Shown here: piece by piece, positions 1 to 5,883 of the stretch | How the letters are laid out: each line of letters opens with the position of its first letter | How positions within the stretch are numbered: position 1 is the stretch's first letter | Assembly (NCBI GenBank): GCA_023415655.1 | Contig: JAEZKD010000244.1 | Location: 1-14,430, forward strand | Origin: Bacillota bacterium | Lineage (GTDB): Bacteria; Bacillota; Clostridia; Lachnospirales; Lachnospiraceae | Length of the DNA: 14,430 nucleotides | Direction of reading: 5' to 3' | Notes under the pieces: model-generated | Told to the model about the DNA's origin: nothing | What the model saw: only the letters and a program-made list of their open reading frames with translations | Database searches by the model: none | Made by a program: the position numbers and the translations under genes

Positions 1-12
1 ATTCCATCTAGC

Positions 13-18
13 TATAAT
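13..18 (+). promoter_or_regulatory. -10 element of the spoIIG promoter (partial)
   Basis: A perfect TATAAT lies about 30 bases before the spoIIGA start, so transcription would begin near position 25. The -35 region lies outside the window. In Bacillus subtilis the spoIIG promoter uses sigma-A with activation by Spo0A~P and has an unusually long spacer; whether that holds here cannot be seen. Confidence 0.55.
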
Positions 19-34
19 TGTAGTTGTCAAGCAG

Positions 35-42
35 AGGAGAGG
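35..42 (+). promoter_or_regulatory. Ribosome binding site fixing the GTG start of spoIIGA
   Basis: AGGAGAGG ends five bases before a GTG at 48. It decides the start in favour of this GTG over an in-frame TTG at 24, which lies upstream of the site and has no such sequence of its own. Confidence 0.85.
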
Positions 43-47
43 TAAGT

Positions 48-911
48 GTGCAATTTGAATTTTACATAGATATTTTCTTCTTTATTAACTTCATTATGAA
101 TATGGTAATTCTATTCTTAGTTCGTACGATTAGAAGACAACGAGGTCATATTTTGCGAATTATACTAAGCGCTGCAACAGGCGCTTTGCTTGCATGCATA
201 TCAGCATTGATATCCTTTCACGTACCAATTGTTCCGTTTTTGCTTGATTTCGGATTGACGAGCATCCTAATGATATTAATTGCATTTGGAATGAAGGGAA
301 GGAGGGAGGCTGTTCATAATTATATTTTTTTTATATTATGTTCCTTTCTATTAGGAGGATTGCTCCATTCGATATCTTATAATTACAAAACTGGAAGTGC
401 ATTCGGTAGATTATTTGAGAGCTTTCCAGGGGAAAAGAATGGTTTTTGGATTCTTATACTACTAAGCCTACTCTTAACTCCTCTTATGCTTTACCTATAT
501 CATGTGTTATCAGAGAACAAAAAAGTTCTAACGCATCTGTATGAGGTAGAGGTTCTATTAAGCGATGGGAAAAAAGTTACTTGTAAGGGACTAATGGATA
601 CTGGTAATTCACTCACGGATCCAGTGAAGGGGTGGCCTGTGATTGTAGCAGATCATGATTTGTTTTGGGAGGAGTTATTAAAGATACAGAAGGAGAATCC
701 AACTTCGTTTTGTGTGATACCCTACAGCAGTGTTGGCAAAGAACATGGACTACTTTACGGTTTTCGTATCAATCAGATTATTATTACGAATGCTAAAGAG
801 AAGCTTTGTACAAAGAATGTGGTAGTAGCGTTAGCCAGTACAGGATTTCGTAACAAAAGTGACTATCGAATGCTATTGCATAGTGACTTACTGAGTCTTG
901 AGACAAAATAA
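48..911 (+). CDS. spoIIGA: Sporulation sigma-E factor processing protease SpoIIGA
   Basis: This is the membrane-embedded aspartic protease that removes the pro-sequence of sigma-E in the mother cell after asymmetric division, on a signal from forespore SpoIIR. The protein is 287 residues from the GTG start, the usual family length. The N-terminal half has about five hydrophobic segments (roughly 5-25, 35-57, 60-82, 90-108 and 131-151) and opens with the family-typical YIDxxFFxN pattern. The soluble C-terminal half carries the catalytic LMDTGNSL motif with Asp184, matching the essential aspartate near residue 183 of the B. subtilis enzyme. sigE follows after 16 bases, the classical spoIIG operon arrangement. 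Identification is firm from the motif, topology and neighbour. Confidence 0.95.
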   Translation: MQFEFYIDIFFFINFIMNMVILFLVRTIRRQRGHILRIILSAATGALLACISALISFHVPIVPFLLDFGLTSILMILIAFGMKGRREAVHNYIFFILCSFLLGGLLHSISYNYKTGSAFGRLFESFPGEKNGFWILILLSLLLTPLMLYLYHVLSENKKVLTHLYEVEVLLSDGKKVTCKGLMDTGNSLTDPVKGWPVIVADHDLFWEELLKIQKENPTSFCVIPYSSVGKEHGLLYGFRINQIIITNAKEKLCTKNVVVALASTGFRNKSDYRMLLHSDLLSLETK

Positions 912-912
912 G

Positions 913-919
913 AAGGGGG
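913..919 (+). promoter_or_regulatory. Ribosome binding site of sigE
   Basis: AAGGGGG lies eight bases before ATG 928 and selects that start over an in-frame TTG at 898 that lies inside the end of spoIIGA. Confidence 0.8.
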
Positions 920-927
920 CTATACTG

Positions 928-1668
928 ATGCTGTTAAAAATATCCTTACATAACAAATTCCAATTTCGCATGATTCCTAACTTCAAGGAGTTATTTTTTC
1001 GACGGAGAGGTGAGATTCATTACATTGGTGGTGCAGAGGTTCTGCCAGCACCCCTAGATCCAAAGAATGAAGCCGAAGCAATCATGAAGCTAGGAACCAT
1101 CGAAGACGTCAGTGCAAAGTCATTATTAGTCGAACATAATCTTCGCCTTGTAGTTTATATTGCCAAGAAATTCGATAATACAGGGGTTGGTGTGGAAGAT
1201 TTAATCTCCATTGGAACGATAGGCTTGATTAAAGCAATTAATACCTTTAATCGGGATAAGAATATAAAGCTTGCAACCTATGCTTCAAGATGTATTGAGA
1301 ATGAGATTTTGATGTATTTACGAAGAAACAGTAAAACTAAATTGGAAGTTTCGATTGATGAACCGTTGAATGTTGATTGGGATGGTAACGAGCTGTTGTT
1401 ATCTGATATCCTTGGTACAGAAGAAGACGTAATCTATCGTAATATCGAAGATGAGGTGGATAAGAAGCTCTTATCCAAGGCTCTAGCAAAGTTGAATGAT
1501 CGTGAAAAGATCATTGTATCACTTCGCTTTGGATTGAATACGAAGGATGGGAATGAAAGAACTCAAAAAGAAGTAGCAGATATGCTTGGTATCTCACAAT
1601 CATATATCTCAAGACTTGAGAAAAAGATAATCAAACGGTTAAAAAAAGAAATGTTACGTTGTGAATAG
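928..1668 (+). CDS. sigE: RNA polymerase sporulation sigma factor SigE (pro-sigma-E)
   Basis: This is the early mother-cell sigma factor, made as an inactive membrane-associated precursor and activated by SpoIIGA. The 246-residue product starts with a basic and hydrophobic pro-sequence of about 31 residues. By alignment with B. subtilis, where cleavage falls in EVYYIGG, the processing site here should be in EIHYIGG, between His31 and Tyr32. Region 2 runs from about residue 71 (NLRLVVYIAKKF, then LATYASRCIENEI), and region 4 is C-terminal, with the helix-turn-helix around ADMLGISQSYISRLEKKII. These blocks are almost identical to known sigma-E proteins. It is transcribed with spoIIGA, and a terminator follows eight bases after the stop. 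Confidence 0.97.
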   Translation: MLLKISLHNKFQFRMIPNFKELFFRRRGEIHYIGGAEVLPAPLDPKNEAEAIMKLGTIEDVSAKSLLVEHNLRLVVYIAKKFDNTGVGVEDLISIGTIGLIKAINTFNRDKNIKLATYASRCIENEILMYLRRNSKTKLEVSIDEPLNVDWDGNELLLSDILGTEEDVIYRNIEDEVDKKLLSKALAKLNDREKIIVSLRFGLNTKDGNERTQKEVADMLGISQSYISRLEKKIIKRLKKEMLRCE

Positions 1669-1675
1669 AAAAATC

Positions 1676-1713
1676 AAAACCCGTGCAAAAGTTTGTATGG
1701 GTTTTAGTTTTTC
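1676..1713 (+). terminator. Intrinsic terminator of spoIIGA-sigE
   Basis: AAAACCC at 1676-1682 pairs with GGGTTTT at 1699-1705. Inside, GTGCAAA pairs with TTTGTAT (with two G-T wobbles), leaving only a tight loop. A T-rich tail (AGTTTTTC) follows. It separates the spoIIG operon from the next gene. Confidence 0.85.
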
Positions 1714-1757
1714 CTTTATCTACCTTTGCTGCAGAAGGTTTTTGAACACTAGATAAG

Positions 1758-1786
1758 TTGACAATTACATTCAATAAGATTACAAT
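1758..1786 (+). promoter_or_regulatory. Sigma-A promoter of the beta-CASP hydrolase gene
   Basis: TTGACA at 1758-1763 and TACAAT at 1781-1786 are separated by exactly 17 bases. Transcription would start near 1793, giving a leader of about 30 bases. A second -10-like string, CATATACTA (1790-1798), resembles the sigma-E/K type -10 but has no convincing -35. Confidence 0.8.
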
Positions 1787-1824
1787 TTACATATACTAAT
1801 TGAAAAAGCAGGAGAGAAGATAAG

Positions 1825-3429
1825 ATGAAATTATACTTTATTGGGGCTGATCATGAGGTAACAGGAAGCTGTCATTGCATTCAAGCTTGTGGGAAAAATA
1901 TCATGATTGATTGTGGTATGGAACAAGGAGAAGATATCTATGAAAATGAAAGCTTACCCTTTCATCCATCAGAAATTGACTATGTTTTGTTAACTCATGC
2001 GCATATTGATCATACGGGTTTACTTCCACTGATGTATGCAAGAGGATTCCGTGGAGAAGTACATACAACAAAAGCAACTTGTGATTTGTGTGATATCATG
2101 TTAAGAGATAGTGCTCATATACAACAATTTGAAGCAGAATGGCGTAACCGTAAAGCAAAACGTGCTGGACAGGAAGAATATATTCCATTGTATGAGATGA
2201 AGGATGCCATTGGTGTATTGGAGCATTTTTATTCATCAGAATACGAGACAACGCTACAATTGTGCGAAGATATTGAAGTTCGTTTTTACGATGTCGGGCA
2301 CTTATTAGGATCATCAAGTATAGAGATGAAGATTACAGAGCATAATGTGACAAAAACGATTGTATTCTCTGGTGATATTGGTAACCTCAATCAACCATTA
2401 ATTAAAAACCCTACCTATCTGCAAAAAGCGGATTATGTTGTTATGGAAGCTACGTATGGTGATCGTAGTCACGGAGAAGTTCCTGACTATGTTGGTGAAT
2501 TGTCTAGAATTATTCAGATGACCTTTGATCGTGGAGGCAATGTTGTGATACCATCCTTTGCGGTTGGAAGAACGCAAGAGATGCTTTATTTCATCCGTAA
2601 AATCAAAGAGGAGCATTTAGTGCGTGGACACGATAATTTTGACGTATTTGTTGATTCACCACTTGCAGTAGAAGCTACCAATATCTTTAGTAAGAATAAA
2701 GCGGATTGTTTTGACGAAGAAGCGATGAATCTAGTAAACCAAGGAATCAATCCTATTTCCTTCCCTGGATTAAAGGTTTCTGTAACGAGTGATGATTCTA
2801 AGTTGATTAACTTTAATTCAACCCCAAAGGTCATTATTTCAGCTTCTGGTATGTGCGAAGCTGGTCGAATTAAGCACCATCTAAAACATAATTTATGGAG
2901 AAGTGAAAGTACAATTCTCTTTGTTGGTTATCAGGCCTATGGAACTCTTGGTCGAGCGATTTTAGAGGGTGCAAGAGAAGTAAAGTTGTTTGGTGAAACG
3001 ATTGAAGTAAAAGCTCAGATTATGAAATTAGAAGGAATTAGTGGGCATGCAGATCAGGATGGTTTAATTCGTTGGCTTTCCTCCTTTGAACCAAAACCAA
3101 AAAAAGTATTTATCGTACATGGAGAAGATAGTGTATGTGATTTATTTGCTAACAAATTATCTGATGAGTATGGTTACCAAGCAATTGCTCCCTACACAGG
3201 AGCCTGTTATGACTTGATTCATAATAAGTCAGTAAGAGCAGGAGTAACGCAACGTAAAGTGATTGAGAAAAAGGAACCAGTACGTACCCCTACTGGTGTA
3301 TTTGCTCGCTTATTAGCAGCGGGACAAAGATTATTAACGGTAATCAAACATAACGAAGGTGGAGCTAATAAGGATCTTGCTAAATTTGCTGATCAAATCA
3401 ATTCCCTTTGTGATAAATGGGATCGATAA
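1825..3429 (+). CDS. Metallo-beta-lactamase / beta-CASP family hydrolase (RNase-like, with RMMBL motif)
   Basis: This is a predicted zinc-dependent hydrolase of the beta-CASP group, whose bacterial members of this type (TTHA0252-like, related to CPSF73) act on RNA. AGGAGAG lies eight bases before the ATG. The 534-residue protein contains HAHIDH at 58-63 (the HxHxDH metal site), GHLLGS with His159, FSGDIG with Asp184, the beta-CASP blocks MEATYGDRSH, PSFAVGRTQEM and SASGMCEAGR followed by a His-rich helix, ISGHADQ with His408, and VHGE with His432. All metal ligands expected for an active enzyme are present. About 70 residues follow the RMMBL block and match nothing I recognise. It has its own promoter and lies between sigE and sigG, but nothing in the sequence ties it to sporulation. 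The substrate is inferred only from the family. Confidence 0.9.
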   Translation: MKLYFIGADHEVTGSCHCIQACGKNIMIDCGMEQGEDIYENESLPFHPSEIDYVLLTHAHIDHTGLLPLMYARGFRGEVHTTKATCDLCDIMLRDSAHIQQFEAEWRNRKAKRAGQEEYIPLYEMKDAIGVLEHFYSSEYETTLQLCEDIEVRFYDVGHLLGSSSIEMKITEHNVTKTIVFSGDIGNLNQPLIKNPTYLQKADYVVMEATYGDRSHGEVPDYVGELSRIIQMTFDRGGNVVIPSFAVGRTQEMLYFIRKIKEEHLVRGHDNFDVFVDSPLAVEATNIFSKNKADCFDEEAMNLVNQGINPISFPGLKVSVTSDDSKLINFNSTPKVIISASGMCEAGRIKHHLKHNLWRSESTILFVGYQAYGTLGRAILEGAREVKLFGETIEVKAQIMKLEGISGHADQDGLIRWLSSFEPKPKKVFIVHGEDSVCDLFANKLSDEYGYQAIAPYTGACYDLIHNKSVRAGVTQRKVIEKKEPVRTPTGVFARLLAAGQRLLTVIKHNEGGANKDLAKFADQINSLCDKWDR

Positions 3430-3500
3430 ATGGAATCGATAAAAGAAATCATAAAGTTGTATTGGATATAAAATTAACATAATTTAACATAAAGAATGAA

Positions 3501-3533
3501 GTATAAATATGTGCCTCCTGGTAAATCATTTTA
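3501..3533 (+). promoter_or_regulatory. Candidate forespore (sigma-F/sigma-G) promoter of sigG
   Basis: Two overlapping readings exist. GTATA at 3501-3505 followed after 14 bases by GGTAAATCAT (3520-3529) resembles the sigma-F pattern. AAATA at 3505-3509 followed after 17 bases by CATTTTA (3527-3533) resembles the sigma-G pattern. Each has imperfect positions. B. subtilis sigG is known to be started by sigma-F and amplified by sigma-G, so either or both would fit. No good sigma-A promoter was seen in this gap. Confidence 0.4.
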
Positions 3534-3574
3534 TTATGACTGAAGAATAGAATGGTGGATCTGGAGGTTTCATT

Positions 3575-4357
3575 ATGGCTCTTTATAAGGTAGAAATTTG
3601 TGGAGTTAACACATCAAAATTGCCATTACTTAAGGGGGAAGAAAAGGAAGCTCTTTTTGAACGTATCCGACAAGGAGATAAGGAAGCGAGGGAGCTGTAT
3701 ATCAAAGGAAACCTACGTTTAGTCTTAAGTATTATTCAACGTTTTTCGAATAGCAATGAAAATGTTGACGATTTGTTTCAAATTGGATGTATCGGTTTAA
3801 TGAAGGCAATTGATAATTTTGACATCACACAAGGTGTCAAGTTTTCAACTTATGCCGTACCTATGATTATTGGAGAAATTCGCAGATATCTTAGAGATAA
3901 CAATGCTATTCGCGTATCCAGATCCCTTCGTGATACAGCGTATAAAGCAATTTATGCAAAGGAGATGCTATTAAAAAAATACGATAAGGAACCAACCGTT
4001 TGTGAAATTGCTGCGGAAGTAGGGATAAGTCAGGAGGATATCGTTGCGGCTTTAGATGCGATTCAAAGCCCTGTTTCCTTATACGAACCAGTATATTCTG
4101 AGGGTGGTGATACACTTTACATTATGGATCAGGTGAGTGATAAAAAGAACAAAGAAGAAAACTGGGTGGAAGAAATATCACTAAAAGAAGCTATGGCGCG
4201 TTTATCTCCAAGAGAGAACAATATCATTAACCTTCGTTTCTTTCAAGGAAAAACACAAATGGAGGTAGCTCAAGAAATCCAAATATCTCAAGCTCAGGTA
4301 AGTCGATTGGAAAAAAATGCTCTCAAAAACATGAAGAATTATCTGATGGAACGTTAA
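3575..4357 (+). CDS. sigG: RNA polymerase sporulation sigma factor SigG
   Basis: This is the late forespore sigma factor, active after engulfment; it drives genes for spore DNA protection and germination. GGAGG lies seven bases before the ATG. The 260-residue protein begins with the sigma-G signature KVEICGVNTSKLP. Region 2 includes NLRLVLSIIQRF, DDLFQIGCIGLMKAIDNF and FSTYAVPMIIGEIRRYLRD. The central part corresponds to region 3, and the C-terminal region 4 helix-turn-helix includes KTQMEVAQEIQISQAQVSR. Unlike sigma-E it has no pro-sequence. Lys44 stands where B. subtilis sigma-G has Asn45, a residue I recall as important for anti-sigma CsfB binding. In B. subtilis sigG directly follows sigE; here the beta-CASP gene lies between. 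Confidence 0.97.
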   Translation: MALYKVEICGVNTSKLPLLKGEEKEALFERIRQGDKEARELYIKGNLRLVLSIIQRFSNSNENVDDLFQIGCIGLMKAIDNFDITQGVKFSTYAVPMIIGEIRRYLRDNNAIRVSRSLRDTAYKAIYAKEMLLKKYDKEPTVCEIAAEVGISQEDIVAALDAIQSPVSLYEPVYSEGGDTLYIMDQVSDKKNKEENWVEEISLKEAMARLSPRENNIINLRFFQGKTQMEVAQEIQISQAQVSRLEKNALKNMKNYLMER

Positions 4358-4583
4358 AGCCTATGAAATATTCAAAATTAACAATAAATAAATACAATTT
4401 ACGAAACATTTCGTTTATAGAAAAAAGAAAGAGAAAAAGGGTCTAAAATGCCAAAAACAAAGGGTTTTACGTCTTTTGATTAGAAAGCATGAGACTTTGA
4501 TATATGAAAAACAAAGATTATATTTTCGCAAAAGAACAATAAATTATGAAAATATTTTGAACAAAAAATGAACAAATGTAACG
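4358..4583. other. AT-rich stretch between sigG and its terminator, no gene seen
   Basis: About 226 AT-rich bases contain no supported coding sequence. The longest plus-strand candidate is a 27-codon reading frame at 4363-4446 without a ribosome binding site. A small palindrome, ACGAAA-CA-TTTCGT, lies at 4401-4414. The stretch is probably the long 3' untranslated end of the sigG transcript, since the first terminator comes after it. Confidence 0.5.
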
Positions 4584-4609
4584 ATGGGTATGAAAATGCC
4601 CATTTTTTT
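4584..4609 (+). terminator. Intrinsic terminator downstream of sigG
   Basis: ATGGG at 4584-4588 pairs with CCCAT at 4599-4603, extended by a T-G and an A-T pair, with a six-base loop and a run of seven T (4603-4609). It isolates sigG from the lacI-type gene. Confidence 0.85.
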
Positions 4610-4683
4610 ATGCGTAATTACAAGAAATATATTATACTAAAATAGTCAAAAAGTAATTTTTTATATATTATCAAAAAAAACTA

Positions 4684-4712
4684 TTGATTTATTGTATAAT
4701 ATGCTATATAAT
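4684..4712 (+). promoter_or_regulatory. Sigma-A promoter of the LacI-family regulator gene
   Basis: TTGATT at 4684-4689 and TATAAT at 4707-4712 are 17 bases apart. The start point would be near 4719. Another TATAAT at 4695-4700 has no -35 at a usable distance. Confidence 0.75.
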
Positions 4713-4719
4713 AAAAATA

Positions 4720-4733
4720 CGAAAACGATATAG
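4720..4733 (+). promoter_or_regulatory. Possible LacI/CcpA-type operator at the transcription start
   Basis: CGAAAACGATATAG matches 11 of 14 positions of the catabolite-response pattern TGWAANCGNTNWCA, including the central CG. It lies just after the predicted start point, where a bound repressor would block transcription. It could be an autoregulatory site of the encoded regulator or a weak CcpA site. The right half of the site is poor. Confidence 0.35.
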
Positions 4734-4752
4734 CTATGAAACGGTGGTTAAT

Positions 4753-5817
4753 ATGTCAACAATAAAAGAACTTTCCATAAAATGTGGGGTATCTGTATCC
4801 ACTGTTAGTAAAGCACTTAATGGGTATAAGGATATCGGTGATGAAACAAGGCAGAATATTTTAAGAGTAGCGAACGAAATTGGTTATTTCCCCGACTCGA
4901 ATGCCAGAGCACTGAAAATGAAAAAAACGTATAACCTAGGAGTGTTGTTTTCTACCTTGTCCAATCATGGACTACGGAATGAGTATTTTGCTCATATTCT
5001 AGCTTCCTTCAATGAGTATGCTACTGGTAAAGGGTATGATGTAAATTTTATCGAGCATAACATTGGGAATCGGAAGATGACCTTCTTAGAGCACTGCAAG
5101 TATCGTAATTTCGATGGGGTTTGCATTGCTTGTGCAGATTTTTTTAATTCAGAAGTGTTAGAAGTGGTGAATTCAAAGATACCAGTGGTGGTAATCGATC
5201 ATGTATTCAACGATGCAATCTCAATTTTATCGGATAACATGGATGGAATGAGACAACTAACACAGTACATAATTAACATGGGTCATAAGGATATTGCATT
5301 TATTCACGGCACCAATTCTTCCGTAACTCATAATCGTTTGGTAAGCTTTTTTCAAGTACTACGAGATAATGACATTACAATTCCGAAGGAATACGTAGTG
5401 GAAGGAGTTTATCGAGATACTGATTCGGCAAGAATCTTAACTCAAACGCTGTTGGATTTGCCAAAGCGTCCAACATGCATCATTGCACCAGATGATTATT
5501 CTGCACTTGGTGTGATTAGTACCATAAGAAGAAACCACCTTAGAATTCCTGAGGATGTTTCAGTTGCAGGGTTTGATGGTATTTCCCTTTCTCAAGCATT
5601 AGAGCCGAGATTAACAACCATACGTCAGGATACCGATAAGATAGGAACCGAAGCTGCAAAGCAGTTGATTAATCTAATCGAGAATCCGATGTCAACCTCA
5701 ATTGGAAACTTGTGTTTGAAGGTTCAGTTGATTAAAGGAAGTTCCGTTGCTAATTTAAATCAGAAGGAGATCAAGATAGAGAATTCTGATTTTGACGTAA
5801 CTTTCATCGGAGAGTAA
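4753..5817 (+). CDS. LacI-family transcriptional regulator
   Basis: This is a sugar-responsive DNA-binding repressor, presumably of the ABC transporter genes that follow. The chosen ATG gives a 354-residue protein beginning directly with the family-typical STIKELSIKCGVSVSTVSKAL helix-turn-helix; GGTGG lies five bases upstream. An in-frame ATA at 4684 would add 23 residues but lies within the promoter. The hinge region (SNARALKMKKT) and a periplasmic-binding-protein-like effector domain follow. Typical late motifs are GMRQLTQYIINMGHKDIAFI, PDDYSALGVI, VSVAGFDG and LTTIRQD. About 35 extra residues follow the usual end and match nothing I recognise. The effector sugar cannot be told. The binding-protein gene starts 66 bases downstream on the same strand, so regulator and transporter may be partly cotranscribed. 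Confidence 0.92.
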   Translation: MSTIKELSIKCGVSVSTVSKALNGYKDIGDETRQNILRVANEIGYFPDSNARALKMKKTYNLGVLFSTLSNHGLRNEYFAHILASFNEYATGKGYDVNFIEHNIGNRKMTFLEHCKYRNFDGVCIACADFFNSEVLEVVNSKIPVVVIDHVFNDAISILSDNMDGMRQLTQYIINMGHKDIAFIHGTNSSVTHNRLVSFFQVLRDNDITIPKEYVVEGVYRDTDSARILTQTLLDLPKRPTCIIAPDDYSALGVISTIRRNHLRIPEDVSVAGFDGISLSQALEPRLTTIRQDTDKIGTEAAKQLINLIENPMSTSIGNLCLKVQLIKGSSVANLNQKEIKIENSDFDVTFIGE

Positions 5818-5827
5818 CTCCGAATTT
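5807..5827 (+). terminator. Weak hairpin over the stop codon of the lacI-type gene
   Basis: TCGGAG at 5807-5812 pairs with CTCCGA at 5818-5823 around a five-base loop that contains the TAA stop. Only ATTT follows, so it is at best a leaky terminator or a 3'-end barrier between the regulator and the transporter genes. Confidence 0.35.
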
Positions 5828-5834
5828 CATAATG

Positions 5835-5860
5835 GCATTAATATTTTATTAATATAATGC
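5835..5860 (+). promoter_or_regulatory. Palindromic AT-rich element overlapping a -10 box before the binding-protein gene
   Basis: ATTAATA (5837-5843) and TATTAAT (5847-5853) form an inverted repeat, and GCATTA (5835-5840) and TAATGC (5855-5860) mirror each other at its ends. TATAAT at 5853-5858 lies in the right arm, but no good -35 is found at the matching distance. It may be a regulated promoter or operator, with a start near 5865 and a very short leader. Confidence 0.35.
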
Positions 5861-5868
5861 AAATCAAA

Positions 5869-5875
5869 AGGAGGG
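5869..5875 (+). promoter_or_regulatory. Strong ribosome binding site of the solute-binding protein gene
   Basis: AGGAGGG lies eight bases before ATG 5884. It excludes the upstream in-frame ATG at 5857, which would place the site inside the coding region and add residues before a normal signal peptide. Confidence 0.85.
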
Positions 5876-5883
5876 TATTTATT

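Noticed and set aside
24..31. TTGTCAAG resembling a Spo0A box, and TTG 24 as the spoIIGA start
   Set aside because: The box match is partial and lies downstream of the -10. The TTG precedes the ribosome binding site, which points to GTG 48.
2096..2834. Minus-strand open frames of 72-82 codons inside the beta-CASP gene
   Set aside because: They lie opposite a well-supported gene with complete catalytic motifs and have no family features.
3536..3550. Four-codon frame ATG-ACT-GAA-GAA-TAG in the sigG leader
   Set aside because: It has no ribosome binding site and is too short to argue for a leader peptide.
4363..4446. 27-codon open frame after sigG, rich in Lys and Arg
   Set aside because: It has no ribosome binding site, lies in AT-rich DNA and shows no recognisable motif; probably chance.
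4695..4700. TATAAT box upstream of the lacI-type gene
   Set aside because: It is only five bases from the TTGATT -35; the next TATAAT at 4707 has exact 17-base spacing.
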